Shown here piece by piece: positions 50,326 through 57,761 of a stretch of 64,000 bases of DNA. Each line of letters opens with the position of its first letter. Position 1 is the first letter of the stretch. The position numbers and the translations under genes are program-made. Source of the DNA: an uncultured Bacteroidia bacterium (GTDB lineage Bacteria > Bacteroidota > Bacteroidia > Bacteroidales > ML635J-15); the NCBI GenBank assembly GCA_902776565.1, contig CACYQN010000007.1:64105-128104 (forward strand), written 5' to 3'. A model generated the notes under the pieces. It was not told the origin of the DNA. It was given only the letters and a program-made list of their open reading frames with translations, and did no database searches.

Positions 50326-51531
50326 TCAATACAGCATTCCAAATGCCCACAATGGTATCTTGTGGAAAACAGCGCTATCAATATCATCGGCGGCGATATA
50401 GGCGTTGCGTTCGTTTCGTATTTGGGAATAGTCCTTGTCCTTGCCTCCGACTTCTATCACGCACTCCCTGTCAATCCGAAAATCGCCCAACTTCAAGCCG
50501 CCATATTCAACCTTATGCCCCGATGCAGCAAGCTGATTGCAAAAGAAAGTTTCGCGCACAGTTCCTGTTTCGGGCGTTGCAATCGACAAGGCATACAGCA
50601 AATTGGGATTGTCAAGCAGAATCTTGTCGGGCTTCTGCAAGTCGCCAATCCTGTCCAACCCAGCGAAAAGCCTGCGTATGAGAGCAGCTTCCTCAAGATT
50701 AGTAAGGTACTTTAGTGTTGTCGTTCGCTGTATTCCAATGCTTTTCGACAACTTGGCAATGTCAATCTCGTATGGCACAATCTGTGAAAGCACCTGAAGC
50801 AATGCCTTTATTTTCCGCACATTGCCAACCTCTACATTCCTGTAGCCTGTGAGTTCTGCATCTATAATATAGTTCACAACCGACTCTATCTTGCTCTGAT
50901 ACACCTTCTTGCCTTCATAATAAAACGGATAGTAGCCTACGCGAAGGTACTGCGGAAAAAATTCCAAAGGATGGCAAACGCTCTTCACATATTGGCAATA
51001 GGCATTGGGGGCAGCAAGCAATTCTTCAAGCGAAAGCGAATCTATCTTCAGTCCGTGCTCGAACCAAAGGTATTCGCGGAACGAAAGCCCCGGCATTGCA
51101 TATTCCTTGATTCTTCGCGACAAATCGGATTGATCATCGTTGATTCTCAGAAGCGACGACCCGCTGACAACAATATGCAGATTGCGATGCAAGTCGTAAA
51201 TCTCCTTTATTTCTCCGCTCCAGTTTTCGTACTTGTGAATCTCATCAATAAACAGGTGCGTTCCACCCTGCTTGCAAAAGTTATCAGCGACATCGACCAA
51301 AGTATGATTTGAAAAATACGATGTATCTGCCGAACAATAAAGCACATGACGGTCATCGGGAGCAAAATTGCGCCTTATGTACTGAAGCATCAAGGTCGAT
51401 TTGCCAACTCCCTTCGGACCCTTTATTGCAATAAGTCTCAACGACCAGTCAATCTTATCCATCATACTGCGGACATATTCCATAGGAACTGTCGAAACAT
51501 ACTCATCGTGTCGCTCAAATAACTTTTCCAT
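50326..51531 (-). CDS. AAA_14/DUF4143 family P-loop ATPase
   Basis: The protein has 401 residues. The N-terminal AAA_14 ATPase has Walker A GPKGVGKSTLMLQYI (about 35-49), a Walker B-like FIDEIHKYENW, and a sensor-like VVSGSSLLR followed by LSRRIKEYAMPGLSFREYL, the typical order. The C-terminal DUF4143 part includes a winged-helix-like stretch (IDIAKLSKSIGIQRTTTLKYLTNLEEA) and an endonuclease-like end with GDFRIDRECVIEVGGKD. The family is abundant in Bacteroidota and archaea, often in many copies, and its role is not established. It is preceded by a set of operator-like inverted repeats. Confidence 0.93.
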   Translation of the reverse strand: MEKLFERHDEYVSTVPMEYVRSMMDKIDWSLRLIAIKGPKGVGKSTLMLQYIRRNFAPDDRHVLYCSADTSYFSNHTLVDVADNFCKQGGTHLFIDEIHKYENWSGEIKEIYDLHRNLHIVVSGSSLLRINDDQSDLSRRIKEYAMPGLSFREYLWFEHGLKIDSLSLEELLAAPNAYCQYVKSVCHPLEFFPQYLRVGYYPFYYEGKKVYQSKIESVVNYIIDAELTGYRNVEVGNVRKIKALLQVLSQIVPYEIDIAKLSKSIGIQRTTTLKYLTNLEEAALIRRLFAGLDRIGDLQKPDKILLDNPNLLYALSIATPETGTVRETFFCNQLAASGHKVEYGGLKLGDFRIDRECVIEVGGKDKDYSQIRNERNAYIAADDIDSAVFHKIPLWAFGMLY

Positions 51532-51552
51532 ACCTTAAAAATTATGACAGCA

Positions 51553-51582
51553 CAAAGATAAGTGTTTTTTGTAAAATACAAA
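51553..51582 (-). promoter_or_regulatory. Promoter of the AAA_14 ATPase gene
   Basis: On the minus strand TTTG (51579-51582), 18 bases, and TATCTTTG (51553-51560). It lies about 22 bases before the ATG and between operator-like sites. Confidence 0.7.
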
Positions 51583-51648
51583 AATATGTCAAAAGTGTTT
51601 TTTACAAAGAACACTTTTTGAACGAAAGTGTATTTTAGAAAGAACACA
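51560..51648. promoter_or_regulatory. Operator-like AAGTGT/ACACTT inverted repeats before the ATPase
   Basis: A 9-bp inverted repeat, AAAAGTGTT (51591-51599) and AACACTTTT (51610-51618), has a 10-base spacer. AGTGTTTTTTG lies between the promoter boxes (51561) and a second GTGTA...ACAC pair occurs at 51628-51648. Overlap with the promoter suggests repression by the ATPase itself or another regulator; this is inference. Confidence 0.5.
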
Positions 51649-51724
51649 CAAAACTTGGCATTGCCTTTCTACGGTAGAAATGCAATGCCAAGCTATATTT
51701 ACCTACAGGGTGATTTCTCAAGCC

Positions 51725-51988
51725 TTATTTTTCGTAATGCCCCTTTAATGACAAAATATGAACTTCTGTTTCAAATATTTGATACACAATGTGGTTCTTC
51801 CTGTCAATATGACGAGACCATTTTTCAGACAAGTCGTATTTTAATTCTTCGGGCTTTCCAATGCCAGTCTTTGGATGAGCGGCAATGTCGGCAATAAGAT
51901 TTGCTATTTTCTTTTGTACGGAAACATTGCCAGACCTTTTCCAGAACTGCAAATCGTCATTCGCATCAGGAGAAAGTATTATTTCCAT
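51725..51988 (-). CDS. YoeB/Txe-type mRNA interferase toxin
   Basis: The 87-residue size is that of YoeB. It keeps the pattern ILSPDANDDLQFWKRSGN at the start, IADIAAHPKTGIGKPEELKYDLSEKWSRHID in the centre, then KNHIVYQIFETEVHILSLKGHYEK. Catalytic-type residues are the Glu in KPEEL, the Arg in WSRHID and the terminal His-Tyr. YoeB cleaves ribosome-bound mRNA at the A site. The start overlaps the antitoxin stop by 10 bases, so it is the second gene of a toxin-antitoxin operon. Confidence 0.9.
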   Translation of the reverse strand: MEIILSPDANDDLQFWKRSGNVSVQKKIANLIADIAAHPKTGIGKPEELKYDLSEKWSRHIDRKNHIVYQIFETEVHILSLKGHYEK

Positions 51989-52179
51989 AAATCTTCAATA
52001 TTGATTTTTATGCCTTTCCCGTTCTTTATGTCTTCTTGTCCGCGTTTTATCTTTTTCACAAACTCGGGGTCGTATGGACTTTCTTCAACTTTTTCCTTTG
52101 CACCAAGATTAAGAATTTCAGCAATTAGCTTTTTGATTGCCGAATTCCTGCCGTCGTATTCCAATGTGATAGTTGCCAT
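51979..52179 (-). CDS. Antitoxin of the YoeB-type pair (RelB/DUF2683-like)
   Basis: This small protein of 66 residues starts MATITLEYDGRNSAIKKLIAEI and continues with LGAKEKVEESPYDPEFVKKI and an acidic C-terminus GIKINIEDLWK. It is not a Phd/YefM antitoxin: the N-terminal strand plus helix looks like a short ribbon-helix-helix or DUF2683-like DNA-binding fold. The C-terminal Asp-Leu-Trp tail is expected to wrap the toxin. It is the upstream gene of the pair and so should repress the operon. Confidence 0.7.
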   Translation of the reverse strand: MATITLEYDGRNSAIKKLIAEILNLGAKEKVEESPYDPEFVKKIKRGQEDIKNGKGIKINIEDLWK

Positions 52180-52270
52180 TTCGTTGCCTCCTCTTTGATT
52201 TTTTCTTTTTGCAAAAATACAACAATTTCGAATAGCGATTTATATTACGGCAAAAAATTTGTGTAAAAAG

Positions 52271-52315
52271 AAAAGGATTTGCAACATTCTTCATAGAATA
52301 CCGCAAATCCTTTTT
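52271..52315 (-). terminator. Bidirectional-type terminator after tyrS
   Basis: AAAGGATTTGC pairs with GCAAATCCTTT over a loop holding ATTCT/AGAAT pairing, and each side is followed by T residues on its own strand. It lies past the tyrS stop on the minus strand. Confidence 0.85.
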
Positions 52316-52335
52316 CTTAAATATCTGTTCTACTT

Positions 52336-53631
52336 CTATTCTGCAATCACCAAGAAGTAGTTCTTCTTTCCCTTCTGCACAAGCAAGTACTTGCCGTTGA
52401 TGAGGTTGTCGGCATTGATGATTCCAGCCTCGTCGGAATACTTTTCCTTGTTGATGCTCATTCCGTTGCCCTTGATAGTGCGCTTCAATTCGCCCTTCGA
52501 TGGGAAAATGTCGGTTTCACCGGCTAGCAGGTCGAGGACATTGATGCCCTCAGCGAACTTTGCCTTTGCAACATTGTAGGTCGGAACACCATCGAATACG
52601 GCGAGGAAAGTCTTTTCGTCGAGCTTGCGAAGTGCATCGCTTGTTGCGTTGCCGAAAAGTATCTGCGAAGCCTCAACTGCGGCTTCGTATTCGCTGCGCG
52701 AGTGAACCATAACGGTGATTTCCTCAGCAAGACGCTTCTGGAGGATTCGCATATTTGGTGCTTCGTCGTGCTGTGCAATGAGCGCATCGATGGTTTCCTT
52801 GTCCAAAGTGGTGAATATCTTGATGTAACGCTTCGCATCGTCATCCGAAACATTGAGCCAGAACTGGTAGAACTTGTAAGGGCTGGTCTTTTCGGGGTCG
52901 AGCCAAACATTGCCCGATTCGGTCTTGCCGAACTTCACACCGTCCGACTTTGTGATAAGCGGGCAGGTAAGTGCGTATGCTTCGCCACCACAGGTACGAC
53001 GGATAAGTTCGGTACCGGTAGTGATGTTGCCCCACTGGTCGCTACCGCCCATCTGCAACTTGCAGTTCTTGGTCTGGTACAGGTGCAGGAAATCGTATCC
53101 TTGCAGGAGCTGGTAGGTGAATTCGGTGAACGACATTCCGTCGCGAGCCTCACCGTTGAGACGCTTCTTTACCGAGTCCTTTGCCATCATATAGTTGACG
53201 GTGATAAGCTTACCGACCTTGCGAGCGAACTCGAGGAAGGTAAAGTCCTTCATCCAGTCGTAGTTGTTGACGAGTTCGGCCTTGTTTGGAATATCCGATT
53301 CGAAGTCGAGGAATTTTGCGAGCTGGTTCTTGATGCACTGCTGGTTGTGACGCAGGGTTTCCTCGTCGAGCAGGTTGCGTTCTAGCGACTTTCCCGACGG
53401 GTCGCCAATCATGCCTGTTGCACCGCCGATAAGGGCGATAGGCTTATGTCCGCAGTTCTGCAAGTGCTTGAGCATCATTATGCCGCACAAGTGACCTATA
53501 TGTAGCGAGTCGGCAGTCGGGTCAATTCCAACGTATGCCGCAACGTGTTCTTTCTGTAGTGCTTCTTCGGTGCCAGGAATCATATCCTGCAGCATTCCTC
53601 TCCATTTGAGTTCTTCTATGAAATTTTTCAT
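52336..53631 (-). CDS. tyrS: Tyrosyl-tRNA synthetase
   Basis: The protein has 431 residues from [17 protein letters not shown]; 11 extra codons of the longer frame overlap the promoter. Class I signature blocks are seen: [15 protein letters not shown] (the HIGH loop), [45 protein letters not shown], and the [12 protein letters not shown] block carrying the KMSKS equivalent. The C-terminal S4-like region ends [18 protein letters not shown]. It charges tRNA-Tyr. It is a single gene with a -7 box at 53653. Confidence 0.97.
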   Translation of the reverse strand: MKNFIEELKWRGMLQDMIPGTEEALQKEHVAAYVGIDPTADSLHIGHLCGIMMLKHLQNCGHKPIALIGGATGMIGDPSGKSLERNLLDEETLRHNQQCIKNQLAKFLDFESDIPNKAELVNNYDWMKDFTFLEFARKVGKLITVNYMMAKDSVKKRLNGEARDGMSFTEFTYQLLQGYDFLHLYQTKNCKLQMGGSDQWGNITTGTELIRRTCGGEAYALTCPLITKSDGVKFGKTESGNVWLDPEKTSPYKFYQFWLNVSDDDAKRYIKIFTTLDKETIDALIAQHDEAPNMRILQKRLAEEITVMVHSRSEYEAAVEASQILFGNATSDALRKLDEKTFLAVFDGVPTYNVAKAKFAEGINVLDLLAGETDIFPSKGELKRTIKGNGMSINKEKYSDEAGIINADNLINGKYLLVQKGKKNYFLVIAE

Positions 53632-53652
53632 CGTGACAAATCTAATTTGGGC

Positions 53653-53661
53653 GCAAAGATA
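53653..53661 (-). promoter_or_regulatory. -7 box of tyrS
   Basis: TATCTTTGC on the minus strand, 21 bases before the ATG, matches the Bacteroidota -7 element exactly. The -33 box is not clear. Confidence 0.55.
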
Positions 53662-53769
53662 CAATAATATTTACGATTTTAGATTTACGATTTTGGATTT
53701 TGCTCATAATGATTTAGGTATCTTCTATGCCACAATAACTATTTTTCCACAAATTATAAACAATCTTTC

Positions 53770-54663
53770 TCATTTGTACAGCTTGTACATCCCATCTATC
53801 TGCCGTTTTATCTCCTTGCGGAACTTATCGGGGGCAAGCACCTCCACCATATCTTCCATCGAGAGCAATTCCATCAAAAAATCGAAGGAGGGAACCATGT
53901 GGTACGAGAAAATAGAATACTCTTCTTTGGTTTCGGTTTCCATCTGCGACGAATGCAGAGGAAGTGTGCGAATGTGTCCGCGCTGCTCGTCAAGAACCTT
54001 GATTTTCACCAGTTCCGGTTTCTCTCCGCCACCGACAATGCCAAACAGAGGATTAAAGTATTTCTTTGCATCGAAACTTTTAGGCAACTTGAATTTCTTG
54101 TCGGTACTGTGCATCGACATCACGCGGTCGAAGGCATAACATTTCAGTTTCTTGTCGTAGGAATTCTTGCCAAACACATACCATCTTTGCCTGAAACATT
54201 TTATGCAATATGGCTGTATGTTGAATGTACTCGGTTCATCATCAAGGAATTTCTGGTAGGTAACTTCGAGTTCGGTACTTGAACGCATAGCATCGACCAC
54301 AGTCTTTACATACTGCTGTCCGCCAGGAACCTCATCGAACAGAATCCTATCGCGCATATCCGAACATTCGAGCAGCAAGTTGTTGATAGACAGTGAACTG
54401 AGCAGCCAGTTGCGAAAACCATCGAAGTTGAGTTCGTCATCGGCAATGTAATAACCGCGAGCCTTGTCGTACTTAATGTCTATGCCAAACATATCGGCAA
54501 TCGCATCCTTGTGGTTGAAGAATGTGCGCTGTGCCAGCTTTTCTCCATCTTCGTTCAATGCGCTCCTACTCCACTCGCGCTGTAAATCGTCAAACTGAAT
54601 ATATTTGTAACGCTGTATAGTGTCAATCAGCCACACATACCTATTGAAAAAGTTTCTTGCCAT
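53770..54663 (-). CDS. WYL-domain transcriptional regulator
   Basis: The protein has 297 residues. An N-terminal winged-helix part (RNFFNRYVWLIDTIQRYKYIQFDDLQ and RTFFNHKDAIADMFGID) precedes a WYL domain (about 130-240) with VKTVVDAMRSSTELEVTYQ, IQPYCIKCFRQRWYVFGKN and KKLKCYAFDRVMSM. The signature Trp-Tyr-x (WYVFG) is present. WYL domains sense ligands or nucleic acids and often repress genes for DNA repair, defence or phage response. No neighbouring target is evident, except the small-gene cluster that follows on the other strand. Confidence 0.88.
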   Translation of the reverse strand: MARNFFNRYVWLIDTIQRYKYIQFDDLQREWSRSALNEDGEKLAQRTFFNHKDAIADMFGIDIKYDKARGYYIADDELNFDGFRNWLLSSLSINNLLLECSDMRDRILFDEVPGGQQYVKTVVDAMRSSTELEVTYQKFLDDEPSTFNIQPYCIKCFRQRWYVFGKNSYDKKLKCYAFDRVMSMHSTDKKFKLPKSFDAKKYFNPLFGIVGGGEKPELVKIKVLDEQRGHIRTLPLHSSQMETETKEEYSIFSYHMVPSFDFLMELLSMEDMVEVLAPDKFRKEIKRQIDGMYKLYK

Positions 54664-54686
54664 ATCGTTTCTTCTTTAAATTCAGC

Positions 54687-54713
54687 GCAAAGGTAAAATA
54701 CCACATTGCCAAA
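54687..54713 (-). promoter_or_regulatory. Promoter of the WYL regulator
   Basis: On the minus strand TTTG (54710-54713) and TACCTTTGC (54687-54695) are 14 bases apart, closer than the usual 19-20, so the -7 box is the stronger evidence. It lies 24 bases before the ATG. Confidence 0.5.
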
Positions 54714-54844
54714 AACAAGCAGTGTAAAAAGATTTTTTAATTGACAATGAACACTGGGTAATGTACAATCGGTATTTTCGCTAATGCACTGCGAAAATAC
54801 AAAAAAAACTATATACATCTGCCTAGATTTTGTACTACTAAACT

Positions 54845-55030
54845 GTCATTCCGCAAGTTAGAACAATAACGCGATACGGAACGTGGAGCGTCATATTGTT
54901 CAACTGTGCGGAATCTCCTATAGAAACGTTTTCAATTGGAGATTACTCACTCCGTTTCGTGAAGGAGTTCCGCATAAACGAACTCACAAGCAACGTTCCT
55001 TATGCTGTTCGTTCTGTCTTGCGGAATGAC
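54845..55030. mobile_element. MITE-like inverted-repeat element
   Basis: GTCATTCCGCAAG (54845-54857) and CTTGCGGAATGAC (55018-55030) are perfect 13-bp inverted ends 160 bases apart. Inner pairs (GGAACGT with ACGTTCC, and GCGGAATCTCC with GGAGTTCCGC) nest inside. No target-site duplication was seen, so mobility is not shown. Confidence 0.5.
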
Positions 55031-55121
55031 CAAAAGGACAAGAACAAAAAGAACATTGTGTCAACACCTATATAGTTTCCCAAAAAATCCTATACTGCCG
55101 AACTTTGGCAATCTGCACCCC

Positions 55122-55129
55122 TATCTTTG
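55122..55129 (+). promoter_or_regulatory. -7 box of the small-gene operon
   Basis: TATCTTTG at 55122, 21 bases before the ATG at 55151, matches the Bacteroidota -7 element. It excludes the upstream start at 55127. A TTTG 14 bases earlier is too close for a normal -33 box. Confidence 0.55.
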
Positions 55130-55150
55130 CTTCGAGAAAAACAAAGAACA

Positions 55151-55696
55151 ATGATACGGATAGTATTTGCAATATTAATAATAGGTGCGCTTGCAAGCCT
55201 GATTGCAATGGCGTTGAAGGGAAGAATCGTCTCTACCGACAAAATTTACCGTCAGTCGCGCAAGGCATTGGCAGACGAAGGTTACCGCACCGAAAAGGTG
55301 GAGGGACTAAATTATATGTGGATTGGTAGCAACCCCGTGATTTATAGCATCGACCCGATGGAAGGCATCAACTTACTGAGGTTGCGATTTTATCTTGCCG
55401 AGGAATTTGATGGACTCGACGATGTAAACCGCGAAGGAATGGTCGTCATTGCCAACAGCCTTAACTTGGAATATGGAATGTCGTTCTTCATCGACTTCGA
55501 CGAACCTAACTCGATAAGCATGGCCTACGAGGCGCGAATCCGCAACATCGGCGACTTTATGGTGGAAACCAAGCGTTTTTTGGAAATGCACAATGCTGCC
55601 GAAGATTATGTGAAACTGTCGATACCAGCACTTATTGAGGAGTTTCCGCTAGTGATTGACAACGAAGGAATTGGATTCAAAATAGCGAAAGGATAA
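55151..55696 (+). CDS. Membrane-anchored protein, YbjN-like fold possible
   Basis: The protein has 181 residues from MIRIVFAILIIGALASLIAM, one N-terminal membrane helix. The rest has alternating strands and helices, LRLRFYLAEEFDGLDDVNRE, VVIANSLNLEYGMSFFIDFD and FMVETKRFLEMHNAAED, ending in a helix and strand. The layout resembles YbjN or type III chaperone-like proteins, which bind partner peptides, but I cannot name a family with certainty. It is the first gene of a seven-gene cluster (55.1-57.3 kb) with short spacers, all on the plus strand. Confidence 0.65.
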   Translation: MIRIVFAILIIGALASLIAMALKGRIVSTDKIYRQSRKALADEGYRTEKVEGLNYMWIGSNPVIYSIDPMEGINLLRLRFYLAEEFDGLDDVNREGMVVIANSLNLEYGMSFFIDFDEPNSISMAYEARIRNIGDFMVETKRFLEMHNAAEDYVKLSIPALIEEFPLVIDNEGIGFKIAKG

Positions 55697-55700
55697 TATT

Positions 55701-55877
55701 ATGATTATGGATTTATTTAAAACAAAAAGCGTTGTTTGCCAGCATTGTAGCGAAGTTTTAGGCACTTCAATAGGTTGGGATATATTTGTAGACCCAGCAC
55801 CGACAACCCATTTCATCCTAATGTGTCCCCACTGCGGAAAGTTGGTATTCAAGCATTTTACAGGATTTAGGAAATAA
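55701..55877 (+). CDS. Small zinc-ribbon protein
   Basis: The 58-residue protein has two Cys pairs: CQHC (13-16) and CPHC (42-45), which would hold one zinc. The intervening segment is IGWDIFVDPAPTTHFIL. It is missing from ordinary ORF lists because it is short. It lies four bases after the preceding stop. The role is unknown; adaptor or regulatory proteins of this shape are common. Confidence 0.6.
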   Translation: MIMDLFKTKSVVCQHCSEVLGTSIGWDIFVDPAPTTHFILMCPHCGKLVFKHFTGFRK

Positions 55878-55899
55878 TAACTTTAAAAAGATAAACTTC

Positions 55900-56391
55900 A
55901 TGAAAACTAGAAATTTGATTTTATGTGCTTTTGCACTTGCTTCATTGTCAAGCTGTACGGCGACAACACAGTGTTCGGATTATTCCTACTCGGAATACAA
56001 GACAGCATCAATACCCGCTCCTGTAATCTATAGTATTCCGCAGATTGCCGAATTGAATGTGTCGGAAACGAGGATTACCTATACAGAACGCCTGAATATT
56101 CGCGTAAAGGACTACAATAATTCGCAGATTGACATTGTAGCCCAAGGCGAAAAGGAGGTTGTTATTGGCAACGCCATTAAACAGCATAATTGCGATGTGC
56201 TTGTCCAGCCTATAGTTGACATAGCTAGCGACAAGGACGGATTCCTGGTCGTAACAGTGAGCGGATACCCAGCGACCTACAAGAATTTCAGGAACTATAC
56301 AAGCGATGATGAATGGATTCTGAAACTGCACGACACGGATGCCGACACTAAGGAGAAAACGCAGGCTCCATTGGTAATCAAAGAAAAGTAA
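55900..56391 (+). CDS. Predicted lipoprotein, unknown function
   Basis: The protein has 163 residues. The signal peptide ends ALASLSSC, a good lipobox (Cys19), so it should be anchored in a membrane. The mature part is polar and has LNVSETRITYTERLNIRVKD, VVIGNAIKQHNCDVLVQPIVD and VVTVSGYPATYKNF. No family is recognised. It starts 22 bases after the zinc-ribbon gene. Confidence 0.7.
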   Translation: MKTRNLILCAFALASLSSCTATTQCSDYSYSEYKTASIPAPVIYSIPQIAELNVSETRITYTERLNIRVKDYNNSQIDIVAQGEKEVVIGNAIKQHNCDVLVQPIVDIASDKDGFLVVTVSGYPATYKNFRNYTSDDEWILKLHDTDADTKEKTQAPLVIKEK

Positions 56392-56436
56392 TTGCATGAA
56401 AATAAACTTATTAATAACCATTTAAAAACTAATGTT

Positions 56437-56565
56437 ATGATTAAAGATTTTGAGTATGGTCCATACGATGAGGACGATTATGATGATGATTTTGAAACTG
56501 GGTATGTAATTGGTTCGCTTATCGGCGAAGCTCTTGGAAGTCTGTTCGGCGATGACGATGATTAA
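56437..56565 (+). CDS. Small acidic protein with glycine-zipper-like segment
   Basis: The 42-residue ORF reads YDEDDYDDDFETGYVIGSLIGEALGSLFGDDDD after the start (seen in parts). It has acidic ends and a central GSLIGEALGSLFG stretch that could span or cap a membrane. It is too short for ordinary gene calling. It is supported by its position 45 bases after the lipoprotein gene and 15 bases before the next gene. Function unknown. Confidence 0.5.
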   Translation: MIKDFEYGPYDEDDYDDDFETGYVIGSLIGEALGSLFGDDDD

Positions 56566-56580
56566 TTTAAGCAGATTGTT

Positions 56581-56778
56581 ATGGAAAGGAATTTAGAAAA
56601 AAGAGAGAATCACGACCTGACGAAAGGAAAGTTTCCCGAAGAACTGAAGCCATTTGAGAAAGGCGTAGGTCCGGCGGTGGCAGTTGGCAAGGCGGCAGGA
56701 AATTTTGTTTCCGACCTCATCGACGGAATTGTTGACCTGTTCTGCGACGAGGATGCCGACAAGAAAACAAAAAATTAG
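56581..56778 (+). CDS. Small protein of unknown function
   Basis: The 65-residue protein is lysine- and glutamate-rich at the start. It then has GVGPAVAVGKAAGNFVSDLIDGIVDLF, an amphipathic helix-like stretch with Gly/Ala spacing, and an acidic-basic end (CDEDADKKTKN). No family is recognised. It could be a membrane-associated partner of the 42-residue protein just upstream, since both have glycine-spaced hydrophobic helices. Confidence 0.5.
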   Translation: MERNLEKRENHDLTKGKFPEELKPFEKGVGPAVAVGKAAGNFVSDLIDGIVDLFCDEDADKKTKN

Positions 56779-56799
56779 TAACAACAAAAATTATTGAAA

Positions 56800-57150
56800 A
56801 TGAAAAAGTTATTAGTATTACTGATGTTCGTGGCAATATGTGCCACAGCATTTTCGCAAAGTATCTCACACATCGAGAACAAAAACCACTTCTACCGCAT
56901 CTACAACGAAAAAAATGTGGAGGTTAAAGCCGTTGGCGACTATGTTGGAACTTTGGTAGGACATGGCAGCAAGTTCTTCATCGTGGTAAAGAACGGGTTC
57001 TACGACCTGTATGACATGCAAGGTCACAAGTATAAATCGATTTCCACTACCGTGGGCGATATTGTTTCCGTTTCGGGCGACACATTCGTCGTGAGGAAGA
57101 ACGGATATACTACTGTTTACAACAGCAAGGGAGAGAAAATAAAACAATAA
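56800..57150 (+). CDS. Exported protein with WG-like repeats
   Basis: The protein has 116 residues from the ATG at 56800; the frame also has a TTG at 56794. A signal peptide (MKKLLVLLMFVAICATAFSQ) precedes a mature region of about 95 residues with repeating segments such as FYRIYNEKNVEVKAVGDYVG, FIVVKNGFYDLYDMQGHKYK and FVVRKNGYTTVYNSKGEKIK. The Gly-Tyr/Phe-x-x-Tyr-x-x-x-Gly pattern resembles WG-type beta repeats. It is probably periplasmic or surface-exposed. Function unknown. Confidence 0.65.
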   Translation: MKKLLVLLMFVAICATAFSQSISHIENKNHFYRIYNEKNVEVKAVGDYVGTLVGHGSKFFIVVKNGFYDLYDMQGHKYKSISTTVGDIVSVSGDTFVVRKNGYTTVYNSKGEKIKQ

Positions 57151-57169
57151 CAATTAAAAACATTTGAAT

Positions 57170-57328
57170 ATGAGTTCTGATTTCATTAAAGCCGGTCTAA
57201 AGGCACTGGCAGCAATAGCAGCGGTGGTTGCAGGCGGAACGCTTGCCAAGAAAGCCCACGAAGATTACAAGCGAGGCAGGGAATTGCAAGAAAGTAACAA
57301 CAAAAGGACGGAAAAGATAACGGCGTAA
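57170..57328 (+). CDS. Small membrane protein, Ala/Gly-rich helix
   Basis: The 52-residue ORF starts MSSDFIKAGLKALAAIAAVV and continues AGGTLAKKAHEDYKRGREL, so it has one likely membrane helix (residues 8-24) and a basic cytoplasmic tail. It lies 19 bases after the previous gene and ends the cluster. Not recognised; support is its coding-like composition and its spacing. Confidence 0.5.
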   Translation: MSSDFIKAGLKALAAIAAVVAGGTLAKKAHEDYKRGRELQESNNKRTEKITA

Positions 57329-57761
57329 AGCCTACGGCTGGGGCTAACAGGCTGACAGTCTTGCAGTCTGACAGTCCAATAGCTTTGCCGACAGACTGAG
57401 TGGTCTTCTGTTAGACAGATATTCCGCTAGCCTGTTCGCCTTTATAATTTGTTTTTCTCAGTTGCCCTTGGGGCAACGGCAGTCCGCGCTAAGCATACCA
57501 CTTAAAAAATCTGCCGGTTGGAAAAATTCTGGAAATGTGCCAGTAGTTGCAGCAAATTTGGAAGGTATGGGCGTGGACTGTTTTTGTAAAATCCTTTGTC
57601 TAAAATTTTGTACGTTCTAAAGACTCTGCTGCATAACATAATTTTGTGCTTGCGGAGAAAAACTTAAAAATACTTATTTTGCAAAAAATTTTTTTTGTGA
57701 AACGGGGCTGTCATCGCCTTTTTGCAACGACGACAGAATGCTAACGCCACTTTTTTTTGAC
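57329..57761. other. 433-bp gene-free region
   Basis: Contains AGCC-TAC-GGCT (57333), an AACAGGCT/AGCCTGTT pair (57349 and about 57433), and the hairpin GTTGCC-CTTG-GGCAAC region near 57461. No ORF or promoter was recognised except a TATTTTGC near 57674 and a possible 5' leader hairpin (CTGTCATCG with CGACGACAG) before the transporter. Confidence 0.55.

Larger units (their letters stand above)
54664..55150. other. 487-bp gene-free region with a MITE-like structure
   Basis: No gene is visible. Most of the region (54845-55030) is a structured inverted-repeat element, described separately. The flanking parts are AT-rich. Confidence 0.7.
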
